Source: Halocafeteria seosinensis
Lineage: Eukaryota; Sar; Bigyra; Bicosoecida
Assembly (NCBI GenBank): GCA_001687465.1
Contig: LVLI01000128.1
Span: forward strand, 64,001 to 78,086
DNA: 14,086 nucleotides
Direction: 5' to 3'
The translations under genes and the position numbers were made by a program. Below the pieces are notes generated by a model. That model had not been told where the DNA came from. It did no database searches and worked only from the letters and a program-made list of their open reading frames with translations. Positions 1 to 8,363 of this stretch are shown here, piece by piece. The first letter of the stretch is position 1; each line of letters begins with the position of its first letter.

Positions 1-2
1 TG

Positions 3-407
3 GTGCCGACGACGTCCGTGGCTGAGTCAACTTCGACCGACGCAGAGGTCCAACCCAGTGGTCAATCGCCTGATGTACGGCATGCTCCTCCTCGAGTTCC
101 GCATCCCCCTCCCTCTAGCCGGAATGCATCAAATGGAGGAGATAATGAAGAGGATCACTTTGAGGAGAGTGGAGCTTTTCTCACCGCCTTTCGCGAACAC
201 AGGAAGAGCCCTAAAGTGGAACAGGGGAGTCCCTCCGTAGTTGAAACTGCTGCCGCGAACGAAGACTCTAGGAAAAAAGCGCACCTCATGTCGGGATACG
301 TTTCGCCAATGGCAAGAAGCAAGTTCAAGCGTCCCGCGAGAAAAGCGCGGGCGAATAGAAAACGGCAGACTAGGAGTACGGCACAAGCAACTTCTGAAGA
401 AGTTTGA
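3..407 (+). CDS. C-terminal part of an unrecognised low-complexity protein (5' end outside window)
   Basis: The frame is open from the left edge to a TGA at 405-407, so the true start lies outside the window. About 134 residues are visible. The first half is Ser/Pro/Thr/Glu-rich with short proline runs. A short acidic patch follows (NEEDHFEES), then a mixed segment (GAFLTAFREHRK). The tail is strongly basic (SKFKRPARKARANRKRQ) and looks like a nuclear localisation or nucleic-acid binding tail. No domain is recognised. It could be the disordered end of a nuclear protein, or a chance open frame. Length, lack of stops and the segmented composition favour a real 3' coding end, but nothing confirms it. 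Confidence 0.45.
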   Translation: MPTTSVAESTSTDAEVQPSGQSPDVRHAPPRVPHPPPSSRNASNGGDNEEDHFEESGAFLTAFREHRKSPKVEQGSPSVVETAAANEDSRKKAHLMSGYVSPMARSKFKRPARKARANRKRQTRSTAQATSEEV

Positions 408-1399
408 AATTCTTTAGGACGTAGGAAACGACAAGGATTCTTAATACTAGCCCTTGACGTAGAGGATAAGAAGACTACCGAAGTTCTCGCTCTCCGCGTA
501 ATAAGTAACGGGAAGCAACTTCTTGGTATTTGTACAAACTGTTGCTGCGGGATCGCTGCAACTTGCCGCTGGTATTGGGTAAGTGAATGTTGAACAAACG
601 CATGAAGTGATGGCTACATGGTGTTTACATCATCTGGAGGTTGTGTTCCAAAGCCTACAAATGCGGGTGCCGAAACGACGTTGGTACTACGTCTGATAAG
701 GATACTGTAACTGGAGAGATCTTTCTCAATCTTCAGACTAAAGTATGACGCACTTAAGAACGGAGCCGTTGCCTGTGCTTTGAAGCAAATGATAAAAATA
801 CGAAAGGAACCAGCAGTGGACCGTCCCAATAAGGCACCGGTTATGGTTAGGAAGACAGACTCTACACTTGTTGTACCGTGTGCTTGTCCCCAATTGTTCA
901 CCAGTCCGCACCAAGTTTCGAGATCGCTGGGTTCCATCGTGATTGTTGGGGTTTTGCTTATGGTTCTTGCAACTCTGGTGGACAGCCACCGCCTCCCTGT
1001 ATCTAAGCACACTGCTTGTGGTCCACACATAGTGGTGACAGTAACCAAGCACGGCCGCGCTGCTGTAGTACCAACATTAAGGATGAGATGTAAAAAAATA
1101 AATAAAAATTATCCCCTAAGCTCCACGTACTAGCTCGTCCTTCTGCATATCGAGTACTTCCGTGTCACGCCGTGTATTGCTCTGTACGTGAAAATGGCGA
1201 GGCGGGAAAGGCTTTCGTTTGCTTCGTTCAATTCCAGAGTTAGTTGAAGTTCTCTCGAACTGAGTGGTCCCAGCTGACGAGACTTTCGTGAGCTTGTGGT
1301 ACACAATCCTTGTGCGCGAGGTTTGACGGTAAAATCCCCAGCAAGAGTTCGGAGTGACGGTTGAGGTTTTAGTGGTAAAGCGTACGGTGTGTGGGTAGC
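408..1399. other. Spacer with competing open frames, no gene recognised
   Basis: About 1 kb between the partial left gene and the Cys-rich gene. Frames are open on both strands over the same bases: minus 614-1048 (144 codons) and plus 780-1133 (117 codons, with one hydrophobic stretch of about 18 residues). Neither resembles a known family or shows matching splice sites, so neither is called. A 17-codon upstream ORF (ATG at 1194, TGA ending 1247) lies within about 200 bp of the next gene's ATG and may be in its leader. An AATAAATAAA string near 1099 could be a polyadenylation signal for something ending on the plus strand. Confidence 0.5.
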
Positions 1400-2286
1400 A
1401 TGGAGGAGGCCCAGTTTTCATGCCATGCTTCGTCTTCCGAGGAAGATGTGGAGGAGATACAAGGTTATGAAGAGGAGTGCAGTCGACAGTACCGCTACGG
1501 CGTAGATAAGGTGAGTTAGCGACTGTACAGTGGCTTGAATGGCGTATACACGCAAGTACGGCGGTACACACAGGTGGCGGAGGCCATGGATTACTCGGAT
1601 AACGTGATACGAATACGGTATCGAGCTGGTAAGGTGGCATGTCAATGTCTAACCAGAGCACTGTATGAAGCACTCCTGTCGTTTCCTGTGCGCAGAGATA
1701 TCGCCTGACTGGCCGCTATTCCAGATGTTCTGTTGTGGTCCCTGCAAATATGATAAACTGCTCCGAGTACGTCGCCGTTGGTCCCATGAAGTGGCTATGT
1801 CAACTGTCACTCTGATGATGCATTCGCAGAGGACGTATTTCCACGTTCATGAAAACAGAATTGAGTACAACTACCCGATTATCATAGCTGGCATTTTCGT
1901 CATTGACCGAGTTGGAGTTATGTATTTTGATAGATGCGTAGGCTACCATTCGCGGTCCAAGTTGTGTACTCCCTACCATTGCTGCTTTGTACTCGAGTCA
2001 TGTGGACAAGTGATGAAAGAACCTGTGTCGGAATGCTGTACTCCAGACTGGTGCAACTGCCTTTTTGGCCCACTTTTCCGGTGGTAAGTAGGATGACACG
2101 GCCTTCGGCCAGTACTGGCATCGTAACACGGTGTGGTTGTGCTGCAGGTATCCTGGACTCTACGACGCGGAAGCTACGGCGAAAGCCGTCCGAGCTGCTT
2201 ATGACGATTGGCTCAATGCTCGTAGTGCAGCGGCAGGTGCTGGGAATGTAGCTCCGGCTGCACACCCAGAACCAGAAAGTATGTAA
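1400..2286 (+). CDS. Cys-rich conserved-looking protein of unknown function, four exons, 230 aa
   Basis: The exons are 1400-1510, 1574-1628, 1696-2083 and 2148-2286. The introns are 63, 67 and 64 nt, with donors GTGAGT, GTAAGG and GTAAGT and acceptors ACACAG, GCGCAG and CTGCAG. All joins keep one frame ending at TAA 2284-2286. The acidic N terminus is Glu/Ser-rich (residues 1-37). A Cys-rich core follows, starting PLFQMFCCGPCKYDK. It contains a basic RVRRRW patch, a YFHVHENRIEYNYP strand-like segment, a hydrophobic IIIAGIFVIDRVGVMYFDR segment, and Cys clusters (YHCCF, ECC, CNC). The C-terminal 45 residues are Ala/Pro-rich. There is no signal peptide. The alternation of beta-like segments recalls PH-like modules, and the Cys pairs could bind metal or be acylated; both are inference. 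The ATG is chosen because it opens the first exon, which ends exactly at a strong donor. Confidence 0.8.
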
Positions 2287-3019
2287 AGGGACCTTTGACT
2301 TCAGAGACCGGTACTCGGTCGATCGACAGATGGAGAGGGCTTGTGTACGGAAGATTGTGTTGTGTATACTACTTGTTTGAGGGTAGTAAAGGACCTACTG
2401 ACCCAAGAAGTACATCTCAGGTAGTCTTGGACACCTCACTGTCGCTTGCAATTTCGACGATGGAGTTCAAACCATATTCTGAGGAACCACACTTGGGGAA
2501 AACCGTTGTCCTCGAATATGCAAGCACTGTGTGTAAATTGGTGGTGCGCTTCTGCGTAGCTCTTTTGTACTAGTAGATTCGTAGGCGACTGTACTCTGGG
2601 AATGAAGAGAGATGTCTTTCTCTTTCATCCGGGCTCATCCCCCGCCGGCCCGAGGGACTCAGGATCAAGAGGAAATTAACTGAGTAAATCCGCTTCCATC
2701 GTTTTCCTGTGCATGGTTTCATCCAAACCTCCCGGGGTCGTATGTTAGATCGATACTTACTTTTTTCCTTTTGTACCACAAAATTCCGATATACTCTATC
2801 AGCTGCTTAGAAATTCCTCAGGAGAACTGATGAACAAGCATGAGCATTGTGAGTTCGCGACATTTGGGAGACTCTACTCATTGGCCCATGGCATTGCGTC
2901 ATTACGACTCCTCGCATTGATTAAACTATTGAGATTGTGAAGTCGTCACTGGTTAAACTTGCGTCGTCTTCTGATCCATTGCCCATGGCTGAGTGCTGGC
3001 GTGACGTACCAGCTGGTGC
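2287..3019. other. Intergenic, no gene recognised
   Basis: Several frames of 60-92 codons are open on both strands (for example plus 2295-2573 and minus 2570-2779), but none shows a domain, biased composition or consistent splice pairs. A good donor-like GTAAGTAT plus a CTAAC branch-like motif occurs on the minus strand near 2760. No upstream coding exon could be joined to it, because every frame stops quickly. The stretch is treated as 3' flank of the Cys-rich gene and repeat flank. Confidence 0.55.
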
Positions 3020-3108
3020 CCGTCGCTGCTTAACACGGGCGCATACCGCTCCTCGTTAAGCCGGTGGGTTATCTGTCACATATGTGTGTGAGATTCCTAA
3101 CCCACCGG
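3020..3108 (+). repeat. Dispersed repeat, copy A, with perfect stem-loop
   Basis: Positions 3020-3060 (41 bp, starting CCGTCGCTGCTTAACACGGG) are identical to the reverse complement of 13828-13868. After 3060, copy A runs straight into CCGGTGGGTTA, whereas copy B carries 21 extra bases at that point. The two then match again through CCGGTGGG and TATCTGTCAC. Copy A ends in a perfect 11-bp inverted repeat (3061-3071 with 3098-3108), with a 26-nt loop that itself contains the palindrome CACATATGTG. The 41-bp core also carries a GCTTAAC/GTTAAGC inverted pair. Homology begins abruptly at 3020 and fades after the stem. This fits the 3' end of a truncated mobile element, but no transposition gene is visible. 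Confidence 0.8.
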
Positions 3109-3158
3109 GATAGACCCCTGCGTTCCTGTGGAACGGAAAGAAAAACCCTAACATATTT

Positions 3159-3252
3159 TTATATGAATGTTACTTTCGTAAAATTTATATTAACGTACAA
3201 GTTGTAATTATATGAATGTTACTTTTTTATTTATTTGAACAAAATTTATATT
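3159..3252. repeat. Imperfect direct duplication in AT-rich block
   Basis: An 18-bp string, TTATATGAATGTTACTTT, occurs at 3159-3176 and again at 3208-3225. A 12-bp string, AAAATTTATATT, follows each copy, at 3180-3191 and 3241-3252. The spacer is 12 bp longer in the second copy because of extra T/A-rich sequence. The surrounding 100 bp is far more AT-rich than the rest of the window. It lies about 50 bp past the stem-loop of the dispersed repeat and may be its tail or a local tandem duplication. Confidence 0.75.
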
Positions 3253-3254
3253 GA

Positions 3255-4326
3255 TGCTATTCGTATGGACAGATTCTCCACTTTCTTCGACAATTGTCTC
3301 AGAGAGGTTTGGGGCGTTTTTCTGCTGGATGCTTTGGAATCTTCGTCTTTATGGTTATCCGTTTAGAACAGGCTCACGACTCCAGTCACGAGAGTTCCAG
3401 CCCTGTATGTTGGGGAAGCACCGTCGTCGCTTCCTCCAGAAGAGAGGGCGCTTTAGAAGGTGTCATTGAGCACTGTGTGACATAGCGGAGAATTATATAT
3501 AGGGAAAAATGCAATTTAGTATACATAAAGCGAGGGAACTCTGAGTTAATACGCCAAAACGCCCGAACGACGACATGGAAGTCACTGGCAATCGTACTGA
3601 TGCAATCCTCCACGAGATACCTCCTCACTTTTTTTCCGAAACGTCAACATAAGAGATCCGGGCACTCTTCCCGACGAGAAGTGTTTTGACGAGCCCTTCG
3701 TAGAGTCTTTGTGAAACCGTAGCCCTACCACACACAGTGTACAGTACCACAGTACAAGAAACAAGACCGTGTTTCTGAGACATGAGTCATTATCCTTCAT
3801 CCGCAATCCGCATGTGTTAAAGGCTCATTTCACGCCGAACGAAACGAAGTAGTCCACAACACATTGTTGTATACCGTATACCCCTTGCATTTCACAGTTC
3901 GTCCTTGAAGTTGCACATTCAATCATAGTGAATTTCATAGACTTGATCATTAGTAGATACTCCAATAGGCACGGCATTGGTAAGCTTATTCATTTCCGAT
4001 ATGGTGCAAATGCTGTACTATACTAGAAGGTGTACATATAGACCGGATACACTGACAGTCGAGAGCAAAAGGAAGGAGAACGCACGAAATTCATTCTTCT
4101 AACAAGGCGTCTTGTGTACTACGCGATGGTAGATACACTTGTTATCTAGCAGTGCCCTTACTATATATTGTAGGTATGTGTACATACTGCGTCTAAGCGG
4201 TCAACCCAGCTGGAGATAAATAGATGAAAGCATGGTGAAGGACGAAAAGAATCGTGTTGCTGGTACGGGAATCATTCAGCCCATTTGATTCATTACGCTG
4301 GTTTCTATTTGAGAGCATTGTGACAA
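3255..4326. other. Intergenic upstream of topoisomerase III, no gene recognised
   Basis: About 1 kb with short frames on both strands (plus 3251-3469, minus 3386-3628, minus 3582-3806), none with recognisable protein features. GTAC-centred palindromic motifs recur (GTGTACAGTACC near 3737, TGTACATATA near 4031, GTATGTGTACATAC near 4173). ACTATATATT near 4159 is a possible AT-rich core-promoter element about 165 bp before the topoisomerase ATG. No tRNA, rRNA or spliceosomal RNA signature was seen. Confidence 0.5.
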
Positions 4327-7300
4327 ATGAAAGTTCTACACGTTGCTGAAAAGCCGTCTGTGGCACGAGAGTTGTCCAAGATACTCTGTCCTGGGAATCC
4401 TCGCTGCGTACGTATACCCTCTTAACGCATGGCGTATTTGAATTCCAACAATGAAACTGATCATGCAGCAAAACCGACAAGGAAATGGAAATCCGGCGTA
4501 CATCTTTCGCTCAAGTGCTCTAAGAAACCAGGAGGATGAGTTCGTGGTGACGTCGGTCCGAGGACACATCAAGGAAATAGAGTTTGATCCAGCCTACAGG
4601 TATGTGAACCTCGAGCGAATCGTGGGCACATTCTCGAACACGTGCTATGTGGCTCTTTCAGGGGGTGGAATTCTTGTAACTTGAAGGATCTCTTTACTGC
4701 ACCGCTGGTCAAATACGTTAAGACGGACATGTCGGATCTGGAAAAGGATCTGCGCAAATTCGCGAAGCAGAGTCAAATGCTGGTACTGTGGCTCGATTGT
4801 GACCGAGAAGGAGAGAACATCGCCATGGAGATAAAGGAAATATGCTGTGACGCAAACCCACGGCTGGATGTAAGACGCGCTCGGTTCTCGTCAGTAACCC
4901 GCGCAGATATCCTAAACGCTATGTCTCGTCTTACCCTGCTTGGTATGTATCTCTCTTCCTCTGATTTCACCTTCGTGGTTCACTGTTAGTGAGAAAAACT
5001 TACTCCGGCACAGACGAAAAACAGTCGGAAGCCGTGGAAGCGAGACAAGAACTGGACTTCCGTTTAGGAGTCGTGTTTACACGCTGGCAAACGTTGAATT
5101 TCCAGGACAAATTCGGGATTGACTCCATTATCAGCTATGGTACCTGCCAATTTCCCACCCTTGGATTTGTAGTCGACAGGTATCGCGAAATCGAAACATT
5201 TATTGCTCGGAATTTCTGGTGCATCTCTGTCTCTGTCATGAACAATCTAAACGGTCCAAATTCAAATAGCCAGGTCCGTTTTGAGTGGAAGCGTGAAAGG
5301 CTCTATGATTATTTCTCCGCGCTTATCCTCTATCGGGACTGTTTGGAAGTGGAGACGGCGAGCGTGGAAAAAGTTAACAAGTCTCCTCGTTCTAGGAAGA
5401 AACCCATTCCGCTAGCGACAGTTGAGCTGCAGAAGCGTGCGTCGCGTTATTTGAAGCTTTCATCGGAAGAGACGATGAAGGTAGCAGAAAACTTATACCA
5501 GAATGGTTATATTAGCTATCCCCGAACAGAGACGGAGATTTTCCGCAAAACGGCTAATTTGGAGCAGAAAATCGGAATGTTTACAGAGCATAATACGTTC
5601 GGAAATTTCTCTAAATCCCTCCTTGGGCAGGAAGGCGTAAGTTCTGTGGGTTGAAATGATGCTGACTATGGTTTTCTGTATACTGTAGTCCATGTCGTAC
5701 AGGTGAGTGATCCGAAGTTCTCATGGCCGCGACCCGGGCAACATGATGACGAGGCCCATCCACCCATTCACCCGACAAAGTGCGCTACCCAAGGACAGCT
5801 CAGTGGTAAAGAGTGGAAACTGTATGAATTTATCGTTCGTCACTTTCTAGCTTGCTGCTCAAATGATGCAAAGGGAGATGGGACAAGTAGGTGCTTTTGC
5901 GGGACCGACTTAGTGATCGTTTGGATGCGTTACCTTTCCCCCATATATGTGTACACAGATATCGAAATTCAAATTGGCGAAGAAGAGTTTAGCACCTCTG
6001 GCCTGAGAATAACGGATCGAGCGTACTTAGAAATTTATCCATATGACAAATGGAGTGATAAAGAAGTACCAGAACTCGTTGAGGGTCAGCAGTTTACCCC
6101 GGATGAGATACTGTTAAATGAGAGCACTACGGAGCCTCCGCCACTGCTTTCTGAATCGGACCTGATCAACATTATGGATAAGAATGGTATCGGCACTGAC
6201 GCTACTATAGCGGAGCATATTGCCACAATACAGCGAAGACGTTATGCAGAGAAAACGGATGATGGACGCTTCGTCCCTACTACACTGGGTATGGCGCTGA
6301 TTCAGGGCTACACGAATCTCGACATTCCTTTGGGGAAGCCTTATCTACGTGCGGCGATGGAACGTGATTGTCACGCCGTTTGCCATGGAGCCAAAAACCG
6401 GCAAAGCGTCGTGGAAGAATGCCTTAAGGACATGTATCGGGTGTTCTTAAAAGTGACTTCGAATGTGGCGTCTTTAGAAACTGAACTTTCTCGATTTTTC
6501 GAACCGCAGGTACGTATGAACATTCCCTTTATCCCAGTTTTGTGTTTCTCACTGTATCCCCGGACTCAATATTGCAGGCCAGTAATGCACAAGTAGTCCA
6601 AAGCCAGCTTTCGGAGTGTGGAGCTTGTGGAGGCTACCTGCAACTCAAGGTCGGGAACCGGGGCAAACGTGAGGCGTTCTGCCCGTCATGCTCACAGACC
6701 CATCCATTGCCATCCAAGGGGAAGATGAGCGGTTACGACTTTACATGTCCGCTATGTAACTTCCAGATACTGAGTATCCATAATGGAGAGGGCTATGAAG
6801 GCAAAGGATATACTCTGTGTCCCTCTTGCTACTCAAGAGGCGTACCGCCTGAGTCTGGAGTACAGCCCATAGAGCATGATGGTACGAATGCAACCATGCC
6901 GTGTTTTAAATGCCCGGCTGTGGAGCGATGTCGTATGGCAAAAGGCTCATCCCGGTCTAACGTTTTAGTTGGCTGCGGGGCGGGAAGTTGCAACGGGTCT
7001 CTCACCCTCAAGAGGACATCCACAGGAAGCTACATGGCAGGTTGCTCAAGTTACCCTCAGTGTAAACACGCTATTTTCTTACCAAAACCGATAAAACGTG
7101 CAGTGGTGTCAGATTCGCTGTGCCGTCGCTGTCGCAATGGCGCTTGTACTGTGCCCAGATTGGAAATGACCTTTTCACACGGGGCATTACCCCACGATGC
7201 CCCTAATCCTCTTACTGCTTGCGTTGTATGCAATGATCTGCCGATGCCGGCTTCGGAAGATGTCAGGAATACGGATCCTGAAGCTACTACGAATGCTTTG

Positions 7301-7915
7301 CAGCGTTCGGAGGTCAACTCCCAAAACGCAAACCCGGTTGTAATGAATGATAGTCACCGCTCCAGTACAGCGACAGTGATTACCGATGATGACATCACTA
7401 TAGAAGACTCCAATGTTGGCGGTAGATATTTACAACCTTCAACAGCACCGTCTTCCTCGTTTGTAACCGCTCCCGGCGACGGAGGTGCCCCGCATGGATC
7501 GGCTCCTGTCCCCTTGTGTAAGAATCACCAAGAGCATTGTATTGTTCGGAAATCTACGTCTGCAAAGAATTCCGGTAGAGAGTTTTACTGCTGCCCGCGG
7601 AATAAGTCCTCGGGAGGTTGCGGATTCCAACAGTGGGTTGACCAAGGGGGTGATTCTGCATCCGAGCCGTCAGTGTCGTTTTCGGCGCCATCCAGTAATG
7701 GTTCTTCTGGTACCTGCTACGTCTGCCAGCAACCTGGGCACTGGGCCAAAGACTGTCCAAATCAACGTGATGCATCTTCTAACAGAGGTCGAGGTTCAAG
7801 CAAAGGTCGAGGAGGGCGTGGTCGAGGCAGAGGAAGAGGATCGACAGCCGCAGGCAATAAGCGTTGTGGCAAGTGCAAGAAAACCGGTCACACCGCACAT
7901 CAATGTAACTCTTGA
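4327..7915 (+). CDS. TOP3A: DNA topoisomerase III alpha (type IA), seven exons, 1062 aa
   Basis: Exons are 4327-4407, 4469-4599, 4662-4942, 5014-5636, 5703-5886, 5959-6509 and 6578-7915; introns are 61-72 nt. The enzyme passes single strands through a transient nick and, with RecQ/BLM helicase and RMI1 in this family, dissolves recombination intermediates. Visible parts: Toprim domain from residue 1 (VAEKPSVA, Glu8; LDCDREGEN with Asp116/Asp118), the core motif SYGTCQFPTLGFVV, and the catalytic tyrosine Tyr333 in YISYPRTET. DEAHPPIHPTK and GIGTDAT motifs follow. The tail from 618 holds Cys4 zinc fingers and a GRF zinc finger (about 931-973). It ends in two CCHC zinc knuckles (997-1010 and 1047-1060) around an RG-rich tract (1020-1038). 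Human TOP3A is about 1000 residues, so this is near full length. Intron 5 (5887-5958) is a multiple of three without stops and is inferred from family alignment. The start is chosen because VLHVAEKPSVA is the family N terminus. Confidence 0.97.
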
Positions 7916-7979
7916 AGCGTTTCTGTAGTAACGTTACCATAATTTGTGAATGCGTAAGTGTGTCTTGAATTTACTGGAC

Positions 7980-7996
7980 CGATGATGATGATGATG
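7980..7996. repeat. Short GAT trinucleotide run
   Basis: Five tandem GAT units lie about 65 bp past the topoisomerase stop, in its probable 3' untranslated region or the following spacer (7916-8363). The rest of that spacer shows no coding signal. A long antisense frame (8050-8382 minus) overlaps the next gene's start and has no recognisable features. Confidence 0.8.
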
Positions 7997-8340
7997 ACGG
8001 CGCTTCGTTGTATAATTCATTCGGGATTTGTTGCTCATGGGAAGTATTGCTAACGAAATGAACACGATGCGCCAGCTTCATCTCTCGGTGTTTGCAGCCA
8101 CCTGAGGCTGAAGCAAGCCATACAATGTGTGAACCACATCCCCGTAGAGGTTTCCTTCGCATCGTGTTTCAAGTGAAGATACCATCTGTATGTACCGTAC
8201 ATAGTGTACGTCTTCACGTCGTCTTGGATGCTTTGTGAAGTGGGAGACCTGCTCGGTCGAGTCGGTTCATTCCGAACTACGATGTTAGATGGAAGAGAAT
8301 GAATCAAGGTGTTGTTTCGACCTTGCACATGATAGTGCTG

Positions 8341-8357
8341 TACTGTACTGTACAGTT
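8341..8357. promoter_or_regulatory. GTAC-rich palindrome just upstream of the palmitoyltransferase ATG
   Basis: ACTGTACTGTACAGT forms a perfect 7-bp inverted repeat around a central T, ending about 8 bp before the preferred ATG at 8364. It lies in the leader, or would be coding if the upstream in-frame ATG at 8289 were used. Similar GTAC-centred palindromes occur in other spacers of this window. It could be a transcription-factor site or chance; no regulator can be named. Confidence 0.25.
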
Positions 8358-8363
8358 CAAGAG

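Noticed and set aside
614-1133. Opposing open frames of 144 codons (minus) and 117 codons (plus)
   Set aside because: They overlap each other, lack splice or domain support, and neither product resembles a protein family.
2570-2779. Minus-strand gene suggested by GTAAGTAT donor, CTAAC branch-like motif and a CACAG acceptor
   Set aside because: Upstream frames stop within a few codons, the inferred intron is only 54 nt, and the product has no recognisable features.
3061-3110. Helitron 3' end (hairpin near a terminus)
   Set aside because: The hairpin is longer than usual and is followed by GATAG, not the expected CTRR with insertion before T; no Rep/helicase is visible.
3141-3152. AAAAACCCTAAC, resembling a telomeric CCCTAA unit
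   Set aside because: Only one unit is present with no tandem array, so it is not a telomere or a convincing interstitial telomeric repeat.
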